From positions 1 through 14,289 of the forward strand of contig JALNXV010000046.1 in assembly GCA_023230175.1 (NCBI GenBank): a stretch of 14,289 bases of DNA, in the 5' to 3' direction. Shown here one piece after another: positions 1-7,308 of this stretch; position 1 is the first letter of the stretch, and each line of letters begins with the position of its first letter. Both the position numbers and the translations under genes were made by a program. The notes beneath the pieces are model-generated. The model was given only the letters and a program-made list of their open reading frames with translations. It was not told where the DNA came from and made no database searches. The stretch comes from Candidatus Cloacimonadota bacterium (GTDB taxonomy: Bacteria; Cloacimonadota; Cloacimonadia; Cloacimonadales; WRIO01).

Positions 1-35
1 CAAGTCAAGTCCTACTGATTATTGGGAAAACAGGA

Positions 36-69
36 GACCTCCAAGATGCTTTAAAGCATCCTGGAGGTC
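36..69 (-). terminator. Long hairpin, probable terminator of the dnaE-GWxTD operon (or dispersed palindrome)
   Basis: Arms at 36-52 and 53-69 pair along their whole length apart from one position (44 against 61), and the centre is TTTAAA. On the plus strand the odd pair is A-C. Read as minus-strand RNA it becomes a G-U wobble, so the hairpin is fully paired in the direction of the upstream operon. It lies about 90 bases past the stop at 161. The tail on the minus strand has only a short T run (four Ts a few bases after the stem), so it is a weak classical terminator. It could instead be a dispersed palindromic repeat. Confidence 0.5.
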
Positions 70-160
70 CATTGAAAATCACGTAAATCTTACTTATATC
101 TATCTATATATAAAATCAATGATTTAACTCAAAAAAGAAAAGATATCTATTTATTGTATA

Positions 161-1582
161 TTAGTTTTCTACTCTTGAAGTGTCAAACTCTTCTTCAAAG
201 TATGTTTTCCAGTTATTATCAGATCTTTCAGTTTCATCATTTTTAGAATAAATCAACTGATAATTTCCATTACCTTGAAAATCAAAAAACAAATAATTTC
301 TATTTAAATTATGATATTTCCAAATCTGAAAATCTTTTCTTGAATAATGAGCGTCTGCTCCTGTGGTAGATTTATCAATTTCATCAGGGCTGCCGAGTTT
401 GATATAAACTCTACCTAAGTCAGTTTTCCAACCATCTCTATGATATGAAAATCTCCAATTAGCCTCATTAACTCTAAGTCTTACAACATCCAAAAATTGA
501 TTTGATTCACTATTGGGATTTGGATTATTGGCAGTCCAAAATCTTTCGATAAATCTTTTCTTACCATCGCTTTCTAATCCTCTCCAGATACGTTTTTGAT
601 TATTATCAATAAAATAGCTTATTAAGGCAAATTCATCTTCATCATCAGAAAATATTCTTTGAGTAAATACTATATATTTACGAGTAACAGAAAAATTCTT
701 CTCAATTATCTCACTTTTTTGTGATTTGGGATCTACAATTTCTACTTTAAGGGTATATAAACCCGGTTCATATTGACTTAATGGTATTTTTTTAATAACA
801 GGGTAAGGGAGAAATTCAACAGTATTATTAAATTCAGCTTTCCAGACAACGACTGAGTCTTTTATTACTCTTACATATTCAAAAAATCTATGTAAAGAAT
901 CAGCACCGGCTGATATATTTGAGACTTGATAGTAAGCAATAAAGTCCTTGTTATTTGAATCCAAAACCGGATTAGGATCTACATAAAACTGATATTTACT
1001 TCTTTGAAATTTTTCCAAAGCCGGACTAAGCTCTGTTGAAATACCGTGAGATATTTCTATATCACTTACTAAAACAGAATTGTCAAGTAAAGATAAGTCA
1101 AAAGTTTCTATGTGGCTTGTACTGGAATTTTTATCAACAATCTTTAATTCAGCAGTAAATCCCGGTTTACCAAGAGTTAATGAGATCTTATCAAGCACAT
1201 AATGATTGGCAGATTGAGCAATTGCAGTAGTTCCCGCACCGGCAAAATGGTCAAATTTATTAGGACTAACCAAATTACCATTTTTATAGATATTAAATTC
1301 AATACTCAATGAACATATCCAGCCTTGTTCTGTCTCAATAAATTGCAACTCATTATTAGGGATTTTGTAATTTAAATTAAATTCTGTCTGTCCTTTGTCA
1401 TTTAGAAATCTTAATAACTCTGTTTTAACAAACAACACTCGACGTCTGCTAACGATATTTTCAAAAAAAGAACCTTCAGAAATCAAGCTTTCCTCTGCAT
1501 TTTCTTGTTGTGCAAAAAGTACATCACCTGTCCAACTTAGCAATAATATGCTAATTATTATACCAATTTTCACGTAATTCAT
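161..1582 (-). CDS. Exported GWxTD-domain protein (first of a tandem pair by position)
   Basis: This is a secreted or periplasmic protein of the GWxTD-domain family, whose molecular function is not established. The 473-residue product has a signal peptide (short basic start, hydrophobic stretch around residues 5-22, Ala-Gln at the likely cleavage site). A long beta-rich middle follows, and the hallmark block lies near residues 384-402: Gly-Trp-Lys-Thr-Asp, then a GRVYIKLGSPDEI motif. A short aromatic-rich strand region (QIWKYHNLNRNYLFFDF) comes after it, as is typical. The start is ambiguous. ATG at 1582 has AAAGGA about 10 bases upstream and puts the signal peptide at the N terminus. TTG at 1609 or ATG at 1606 has GAGG upstream and would add 8-9 residues. 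With either start the gene overlaps the end of the preceding gene, which suggests translational coupling. It is the last gene of the dnaE operon. Family call is secure; role unknown. Confidence 0.88.
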   Translation of the reverse strand: MNYVKIGIIISILLLSWTGDVLFAQQENAEESLISEGSFFENIVSRRRVLFVKTELLRFLNDKGQTEFNLNYKIPNNELQFIETEQGWICSLSIEFNIYKNGNLVSPNKFDHFAGAGTTAIAQSANHYVLDKISLTLGKPGFTAELKIVDKNSSTSHIETFDLSLLDNSVLVSDIEISHGISTELSPALEKFQRSKYQFYVDPNPVLDSNNKDFIAYYQVSNISAGADSLHRFFEYVRVIKDSVVVWKAEFNNTVEFLPYPVIKKIPLSQYEPGLYTLKVEIVDPKSQKSEIIEKNFSVTRKYIVFTQRIFSDDEDEFALISYFIDNNQKRIWRGLESDGKKRFIERFWTANNPNPNSESNQFLDVVRLRVNEANWRFSYHRDGWKTDLGRVYIKLGSPDEIDKSTTGADAHYSRKDFQIWKYHNLNRNYLFFDFQGNGNYQLIYSKNDETERSDNNWKTYFEEEFDTSRVEN

Positions 1583-2660
1583 AGAATCCAAATCCTTTCT
1601 TGTCATCAAAATAAAACCTCTTATCCAAAGAATAATATATCCATATTATTACAGGATATTTACCAATCATAAAACTTTCAGTCTGTATTTCATCAGGCTT
1701 TCCATATTTTATGTATATCATACCTCTATCTGTTTGCCATCCTGAAAGATAGCCTTTGATAGCAAAATTTTCATCCGAATATTTTACACGATCATAAAAT
1801 AACTCTCTTAATTCATTATGAAGTTTTTGAGGAGATGGGTCATTTTTTCTCCAGAATAGCTCAATTTGATAAGGTAATTCATCATCATTAAGTCTTCTAA
1901 TAAACTCATATTCATTTTGAGACATAACGTATCTAAGCTGTTGCAACTGTTTTCTATAAGAATAATTTTGTGAAATTAGTATAGATTTAGTAAATGGTTT
2001 AAAATTTTTAAAGATTATTTCATCTTCAAAATACACTCTTACGGTAAAAATATTTTCTATGTTCTCATCCATCTCAAGGTCAATTTTTTGAAATACATTC
2101 TTAGCAGGAGTTAGACTAGTTAAAAGCTTCTCATTATGATTAAGATCAATCTTGACAGGATTTTCTGCTAAATCAATCTGCACATAAACAGAATCTGCCT
2201 GATCTTGCCAAAAAAGCCGACTTGGATACAATAAATTATTATTATAATACTTTAATATATGAATGTTTGAGCTTTTTATCATTTGATTATCTATTATTAG
2301 AGGATATCTTTTTTCCACATTAACACGATGAATTTCATTTTGAATTTTAATCTTTACTTCATAACTACCCGGATAAAGTTTTTCATTAAAGAGATGTACT
2401 AAATATTCTGTATGCTTTAAGTTTTCAATATAATGCCAATCTACTAATAAATACCGGCTAAGCATTAAAACATCTTTATGATAAATTTCAACTGTTAATT
2501 TTAAAGTAGTTATTTTTGGGTGTTTAAAATTACAAATGTCTGAAGGAATTAAAACTTTAAAGGATGTTGATTCCCCTAAATTTTCATAAAGCAATATCTG
2601 AGAATTAAGATTAACTATTATAAATAGAATAAAACTTAAAATCAATAACAGCTTTTTCAT
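1551..2660 (-). CDS. Exported GWxTD-domain protein (second of the tandem pair)
   Basis: This is a second member of the GWxTD family, 369 residues with the chosen start. A Lys-Lys N terminus leads into a strongly hydrophobic stretch (residues 3-18) ending near Asn-Ser-Gln, consistent with a cleaved signal peptide. The C-terminal third carries Gly-Trp-Gln-Thr-Asp at about 307-311, followed by RGMIYIKYGKPDEIQ and an aromatic-rich stretch ending in FGFYEL. This is the same architecture as its downstream neighbour but with a shorter middle region, so the two look like an old, diverged duplication. I prefer ATG at 2660 because it begins one base after the dnaE stop and directly precedes the signal peptide. 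A TTG at 2672 would overlap dnaE by 11 bases and add Met-Arg-Tyr-Lys. The Shine-Dalgarno sequence is poor, so translation probably depends on ribosomes finishing dnaE. Function unknown. Confidence 0.88.
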   Translation of the reverse strand: MKKLLLILSFILFIIVNLNSQILLYENLGESTSFKVLIPSDICNFKHPKITTLKLTVEIYHKDVLMLSRYLLVDWHYIENLKHTEYLVHLFNEKLYPGSYEVKIKIQNEIHRVNVEKRYPLIIDNQMIKSSNIHILKYYNNNLLYPSRLFWQDQADSVYVQIDLAENPVKIDLNHNEKLLTSLTPAKNVFQKIDLEMDENIENIFTVRVYFEDEIIFKNFKPFTKSILISQNYSYRKQLQQLRYVMSQNEYEFIRRLNDDELPYQIELFWRKNDPSPQKLHNELRELFYDRVKYSDENFAIKGYLSGWQTDRGMIYIKYGKPDEIQTESFMIGKYPVIIWIYYSLDKRFYFDDKKGFGFYELRENWYNN

Positions 2661-2661
2661 T

Positions 2662-5600
2662 TTATATCTCAAACTGGCAATACATTGCTAATTTTCTCTT
2701 TTGTTTAATTTCTATTAAAAAGTTTTTTGTTGGATGAAGTTTTAAGTTACTTGGGTGCAAAACAAGATTTTTAAATTTTTCTGTCTTTACCTTAAAACAT
2801 ACATTAAATTGTCCTGGGTTTGATTTACAATATTCTAAGATAAAATTAGCAAATTCAGTATTTACATCCTGTTCATTGAGTAAGATATTAAGATCTCCGG
2901 TTGCATTTTCTTCTAATTCTTCTAAGGTAAATATCTTATCAGGATTCATCCTAAGCATACCGGAATTGTTATTAGCTTGAAAATTACTTTGAGTACCGAC
3001 AATAAATAACTTATTACCGGGTATCATTAAAGATCTATATTTTTCTAATAAAGAATTGAATAAAGTAAACTCAAATTTACCATAAAGGTCTTCCATAGTT
3101 ACAACAAAAAAGTTATTATTACGTTTATCTTTTTTAGTTAAGACACTGACTACCGTCCCAATAATCTTAATCACAGAAGGGATTTGAGTATTTTCAAGCA
3201 AAGCATCTCTGGTATTAATATTAGTAAACAACTCCATCAGATATTTAACTTCAGATAAAGGATGTCCCGAAATATAAAAACCTAAAACCTTTTTTTCATT
3301 TTCTAATTTAGTTAAATAGTCCCATTCTTTTACCTCGGGAAACTTTGGAGCACAAGTCTGAGTTTGTTCTTCAGGCATAAAGTCAAACAAGGTCATTTGT
3401 CCGCTTTTTCTGTAAGATTGATTTACAGAAGCACAATATAAAGCATTTTCAATAGCTTCAAACTTCTGAGCTCTATTACCTTCTAAACTATCCATTGCTC
3501 CTGCCATAATCAATGATTCTAAAACAGCTTTATTAAGAGCAGAACTTTCTATTCTATCAGCAAAATCAAAATAGTTTTCAAATTTACCATTTTCTTTACG
3601 TTCTATTAAGATTGCTGATACAGCAGCTTGTCCGACATTCTTGATTGCACTAAGTCCAAATAAGATTTTATTTTCAATAATATTAAAATCTTTTTCAGAG
3701 TTATTGATATCAGGAGGCAAAATCTCTATGTTCATCTTTCTTGCAACATCGATAAATTGAGGTATTTTATCAGGATTATCTTCCAAGGAAAGCAAGGCAG
3801 TCATATATTCAACAGGATAATGTGCCTTAAGATATGCTGTCTGAAAAGCGACAAACGCATAACAAGCTGCATGGCTTTTGTTAAAAGCATACTTGGCAAA
3901 TTCTAACCAATTTGCCCAAATAGTTTCAATAATGTCGTCCTTAACACCTTTTTGTGAAGCACCCGACGTAAATTTTTCTTTTAGTTTATTCATTAAAGCC
4001 ATATCTTTTTTACCCATAGCTTTACGTAACATATCAGCTTCAGCTCCACTCAAGCCTCCCATATCACGAGAAATCTGCATCACCTGTTCTTGATATACAG
4101 TAACGCCATAGGTTTCTTTTAAACTATTTTCGGATAATGGATGACTAAAGGTAACCTTTTCCTTACCATGCTTTCTCTGAATAAAAGAATCAATAAACTG
4201 CATTGGTCCGGGTCGATACAAAGCCACCATAGCAATTAAATCTTCAAATACGTTTGGCTTTAAATCACACAAATACTTTTTCATTCCGGCAGATTCAAAT
4301 TGAAAAACTCCATCAGTTTGCCCCATAGAAAGAAGCTCATAACTCTTTTTATCATTCAAATCTACATTTTCAATATCTACATCAACATTTTTATATTTCT
4401 TTATTAACTCAACTGCCCTTTTAATGATTGTAAGTGTCTTTAACCCGAGAAAATCCATCTTTAACATCTTTAAATCATCTAACCACTTACCCTCATACTG
4501 AACTAAAACTATTGGCTCTCCATCTTTTTGAGTATTTATTGCTAAAGGCACATAATCAGATAAATCTCCGGGTCCAATCACAACACCTGCGGCATGAACA
4601 CCTATTTGCCTAATCAAGCCCTCTATAACCTTTCCATAATCAAAGATTTGCTTATAGAGGTTATTTGAGCTTATTGCTTTTGCGAATTCAGCTGACTGTT
4701 CAATACAATCATCAAGGCTTATCTTTGGTGAAGACGGCATTAATTTTGTCAATTTATTAGCATCAACAGCAGGAACTTCCATCACACGAGCTACATCCTT
4801 AATAACAGATTTTGCCCCTAAAGTACCATAAGTAATAATCTGTGTTACCGACTCTCTACCATATTTTTCAATAACATAATCTATGACTTGTGCACGACCA
4901 TGTGCACAAAAATCAATATCAATATCCGGCATACCTATACGTTCCGGGTTTAAAAATCTTTCAAAAAAAAGATTATACTTCAAAGGGTCTAATTGTGTGA
5001 TGCCAAGTAAATATGCAACTATACTACCGGCTGCCGAACCTCTACCGGGTCCAACAGGGACATCTCTCTTTCTTGCTGCATCAATAAAATCTTTAACTAC
5101 TAAAAAATAGCCGTCAAAGCCCATTGTTTTTATCACACCTAATTCAAAATTTATCCTGTCTTCAATAACATCTGTCAACTTGCCATATCTTTTTTCTACA
5201 CCTTTGAAACATAAATGCCTCAAATAATCTGCTTGAGTCTTAAAATCATCTGGAATATCAATTTTGGGGAGTAAAAAATCTTTATATGCTAATTCAAAAT
5301 TAATCTTCTCAGCAATAAGGTTTGTATTATCTGCAGCCTCAGGATAATCAGGGAATAACTTTCTCATTTCTTCCTCTGACTTAAAATACATATTATGAGG
5401 ATACTTCATCCTATTGGGTTCAGAAACATTCCTCCCTGTCTGAATACATAATAATACATCATGTGCTTCAGCATCTTTTTTCTCAAGATAATGACAATCA
5501 TTAGTCAATACTAATGGTATATTTCTCTCCTTGGCAAGCTTTATTAATTCAGGCATTACTTTACGTTCATCATTCAATCCATGATCTTGTATCTCAATAT

Positions 5601-6105
5601 AAAAATCATCACCAAAACACTCTTTATAAAAATCTACTGCCTCATTAGCCTTTTCTTTACTGATTTTTAAAAGTTTTTGCGGTACCTCTCCTTGAATACA
5701 AGCAGACATACATATCAAACCTTCACTATATTGTTTTAATAATGACTTACAAATACGCGGTTTGTAATAAAAACCTTTAGTATATGAGTAAGAACTCAAC
5801 TTTATCAGATTTTTATAACCAATCGTATTTTTTACAAGTAACACTAAATGATATCTGGTATCATTTTTTGTTTCAGGGTGCTCATAATCGTGTTCAACCA
5901 AATAAGCTTCTAAGCCAATAATGGGTTTTATACCTGCCTTCATTGCTTTTTTATAAAAATCAACCGTACCAAACATATTTCCATGGTCTGTCATAGCTAC
6001 AGCAGTCATACCCATTTTTTTAGCCATCTGAACCATTTTATCTGTACGACATGCACCATCTAAAATACTATACTGTGTGTGATTATGCAAATGTACAAAA
6101 CTCAT
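2662..6105 (-). CDS. dnaE: DNA polymerase III subunit alpha
   Basis: This is the catalytic subunit of the replicative DNA polymerase (C family). It is 1147 residues, close to the 1160 of E. coli DnaE. Domain order: PHP domain (about 1-270), with H5/H7/H9, D40-H41, E66, H86, C135 and D203-x-H205; palm and fingers; tandem helix-hairpin-helix (about 850-875); clamp-binding peptide QMTLFDF (903-909); OB fold (about 977-1060); C-terminal domain. The catalytic aspartates are visible in PDIDIDF (D394, D396) and in KMDFLGLKT (D551). No 3'-5' exonuclease domain is inserted, so this is DnaE and not PolC. ATG at 6105 is preceded by AAGGGGA at good spacing. It is the first gene of an operon that continues without a gap into two exported GWxTD proteins, an odd partnership for a replication gene. 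Confidence 0.97.
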   Translation of the reverse strand: MSFVHLHNHTQYSILDGACRTDKMVQMAKKMGMTAVAMTDHGNMFGTVDFYKKAMKAGIKPIIGLEAYLVEHDYEHPETKNDTRYHLVLLVKNTIGYKNLIKLSSYSYTKGFYYKPRICKSLLKQYSEGLICMSACIQGEVPQKLLKISKEKANEAVDFYKECFGDDFYIEIQDHGLNDERKVMPELIKLAKERNIPLVLTNDCHYLEKKDAEAHDVLLCIQTGRNVSEPNRMKYPHNMYFKSEEEMRKLFPDYPEAADNTNLIAEKINFELAYKDFLLPKIDIPDDFKTQADYLRHLCFKGVEKRYGKLTDVIEDRINFELGVIKTMGFDGYFLVVKDFIDAARKRDVPVGPGRGSAAGSIVAYLLGITQLDPLKYNLFFERFLNPERIGMPDIDIDFCAHGRAQVIDYVIEKYGRESVTQIITYGTLGAKSVIKDVARVMEVPAVDANKLTKLMPSSPKISLDDCIEQSAEFAKAISSNNLYKQIFDYGKVIEGLIRQIGVHAAGVVIGPGDLSDYVPLAINTQKDGEPIVLVQYEGKWLDDLKMLKMDFLGLKTLTIIKRAVELIKKYKNVDVDIENVDLNDKKSYELLSMGQTDGVFQFESAGMKKYLCDLKPNVFEDLIAMVALYRPGPMQFIDSFIQRKHGKEKVTFSHPLSENSLKETYGVTVYQEQVMQISRDMGGLSGAEADMLRKAMGKKDMALMNKLKEKFTSGASQKGVKDDIIETIWANWLEFAKYAFNKSHAACYAFVAFQTAYLKAHYPVEYMTALLSLEDNPDKIPQFIDVARKMNIEILPPDINNSEKDFNIIENKILFGLSAIKNVGQAAVSAILIERKENGKFENYFDFADRIESSALNKAVLESLIMAGAMDSLEGNRAQKFEAIENALYCASVNQSYRKSGQMTLFDFMPEEQTQTCAPKFPEVKEWDYLTKLENEKKVLGFYISGHPLSEVKYLMELFTNINTRDALLENTQIPSVIKIIGTVVSVLTKKDKRNNNFFVVTMEDLYGKFEFTLFNSLLEKYRSLMIPGNKLFIVGTQSNFQANNNSGMLRMNPDKIFTLEELEENATGDLNILLNEQDVNTEFANFILEYCKSNPGQFNVCFKVKTEKFKNLVLHPSNLKLHPTKNFLIEIKQKRKLAMYCQFEI

Positions 6106-6138
6106 GACGTCCCCTTATATAAAATTAATAAAGTTATG

Positions 6139-6164
6139 ATTATATTTCATACATCTCTTGTCAA
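6139..6164 (-). promoter_or_regulatory. Possible dnaE promoter
   Basis: Reading the minus strand, a perfect TTGACA (plus 6159-6164) is followed by a perfect TATAAT (plus 6139-6144), about 35 bases upstream of the dnaE start. The spacer is 14 bases, shorter than the usual 16-18. The pair may therefore be weak or fortuitous in such AT-rich DNA. Confidence 0.3.
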
Positions 6165-6214
6165 ATAAAAAATGAAAATAATTTTGCTAATTATATGAAA
6201 AAATATTCAAAATT

Positions 6215-6242
6215 TTGCTGGACAGGTTTTCTGATTTATACA
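6215..6242 (+). promoter_or_regulatory. Possible kdsA promoter
   Basis: TTGCTG at 6215-6220 and TATACA at 6237-6242 are separated by 16 bases, a plausible sigma-70 arrangement pointing at kdsA. If it is used, the transcript would carry a leader of about 190 bases that includes the structured element at 6271-6403. Low confidence because AT-rich intergenic DNA gives many such matches. Confidence 0.22.
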
Positions 6243-6270
6243 TTTTGGAAATATAGTGTGTATATAAATT

Positions 6271-6403
6271 GAGACTGTTGAATAATTTCAATTATTGTTC
6301 TACATGCTTCCAGCTTGTAGTTTCATAAAATATTGAATACCTATCACTTAAGGTTTTTTAGTGCAAGCAAGAATGCTCGCACAACAACATTATTCAACTG
6401 CCT
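6271..6403. repeat. Putative MITE-like or structured repeat element between dnaE and kdsA
   Basis: The ends form an imperfect inverted repeat. GTTGAATAAT at 6277-6286 is the exact reverse complement of ATTATTCAAC at 6389-6398, and the outer bases match partly (about 13 of 15 in total). TAAATT stands directly outside both ends (6265-6270 and 6404-6409) and could be a target duplication. Two hairpins lie inside: 6300-6320 (CTACA-T-GCT arms, three-base loop, one T-T mismatch) and 6361-6382 (nine-base arms, AGAA loop, one mismatch that becomes G-U on the minus strand). There is no coding capacity. It could be a non-autonomous mobile element, a REP-type repeat or a structured leader RNA of kdsA. 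Confidence 0.4.
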
Positions 6404-6436
6404 TAAATTTTTAACTTTTAAACGAAAGGATTGAAA

Positions 6437-7252
6437 ATGGTAAATTCAGAACAGCTCTATGATATGCTGACCCATCCGGAACTTTTTTTCCTGATAGCCG
6501 GACCCTGTGTCATTGAAGATGAATACCTAATGATGCAAACTGCAGAGTATTTAAAAAAAATTACTTATGAACGAAACTTACCCTTTATATTTAAATCTTC
6601 CTTTGAAAAATCAAATAGAACTTCCGTACATTCTTATTCAGGTCCGGGACTCAAAAAGGGATTAAAATTATTAAAAAAAATTAAAGACACCTTTGACCTT
6701 CCTATCCTTACAGATGTTCACGAGACTTTCGAGGTTGATGAAGTAGCTGAAGTAGCTGACATACTCCAAATACCTGCTTTCTTGTGCCGTCAAACCGCTC
6801 TTATTGCTAAAGCAGCAAAAACTAACAAAATTATCAATATCAAAAAAGGGCAGTTCCTCGCTCCTGAAGATATGCATCTACAAGTAGAAAAAGTAACTAC
6901 TAATGATAATTTTAAAGTTATGCTCACCGAAAGAGGGGCAAGCTTTGGCTACCATAACTTAGTCGTAGATTTCAGAAGCTTTGCCTTAATGAAATCTAAT
7001 CTTTACCCTATTATTTATGACGTAACCCATAGTATGCAAAGACCATCGTTAAGTAAAACAACCGGCGGAACTCCTGAATTTGCTCCTATGCTTGCTCAAG
7101 CAGCTATCGCAACCGGGTATGTTGACGGATTATTCATTGAAACTCATCCTAATCCGCCCGAAGCTCTTAGCGACGCCAACACTCAATTAACTCTCACTGT
7201 TATGCCTGAAATACTCGATAAATGTATCGCAATTAAAAAAGCAATAAAATAA
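6437..7252 (+). CDS. kdsA: 3-deoxy-8-phosphooctulonate (KDO-8-phosphate) synthase, metal-dependent type
   Basis: This cytoplasmic enzyme condenses phosphoenolpyruvate with arabinose 5-phosphate to KDO-8-phosphate, the first committed step toward the KDO sugar of lipopolysaccharide. The 271-residue product fills one TIM barrel. KDO8P synthase signatures include AGPCVIE near the N terminus and KSNRTS followed by HSYSGPG, which separates it from the related DAHP synthases. The cysteine of AGPC, with the His of DVTHSMQRP, the Glu of FIETHPNP and the Asp of LSDANTQ, reproduces the four metal ligands of the Aquifex-type class; E. coli KdsA has Asn in place of the Cys. The start is ATG at 6437, six bases after AAGGA. 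A TTG at 6431 abuts that ribosome site and is unlikely. It stands alone on the plus strand, apart from other KDO genes, and ends at a strong terminator. Confidence 0.96.
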   Translation: MVNSEQLYDMLTHPELFFLIAGPCVIEDEYLMMQTAEYLKKITYERNLPFIFKSSFEKSNRTSVHSYSGPGLKKGLKLLKKIKDTFDLPILTDVHETFEVDEVAEVADILQIPAFLCRQTALIAKAAKTNKIINIKKGQFLAPEDMHLQVEKVTTNDNFKVMLTERGASFGYHNLVVDFRSFALMKSNLYPIIYDVTHSMQRPSLSKTTGGTPEFAPMLAQAAIATGYVDGLFIETHPNPPEALSDANTQLTLTVMPEILDKCIAIKKAIK

Positions 7253-7275
7253 AAAACTGATAGGATCAGACAAAC

Positions 7276-7307
7276 AAAAAAAAGGGAGTTATTAACTCCC
7301 CTTTTTT
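7276..7307. terminator. Bidirectional terminator between convergent kdsA and redox operon
   Basis: A seven-base-pair stem (7284-7290 with 7294-7300, GGGAGTT against AACTCCC, three-base loop) has eight As on its left and, after one C, six Ts on its right. It therefore ends transcription in both directions: kdsA from the left, and the 1114-residue redox gene from the right, whose stop codon is at 7309-7311. Confidence 0.93.
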
Positions 7308-7308
7308 A

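Noticed and set aside
113..125. Small palindrome AAATCA-A-TGATTT after the GWxTD gene
   Set aside because: It is short, AT-only apart from two pairs, and expected by chance in this composition, with no useful T tail.
6106..6436. Riboswitch upstream of kdsA
   Set aside because: I recognise no known aptamer core. The hairpins fit a repeat element equally well, so it is reported only as a structured element.
6671..6877. 68-codon open frame on the minus strand
   Set aside because: It is antisense to the conserved kdsA barrel region and has no supporting features.
6437..7252. DAHP synthase (shikimate pathway)
   Set aside because: The KSNRTS and following motifs and the overall sequence match KDO8P synthases. 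The metal-ligand cysteine is shared by both families and so does not decide.
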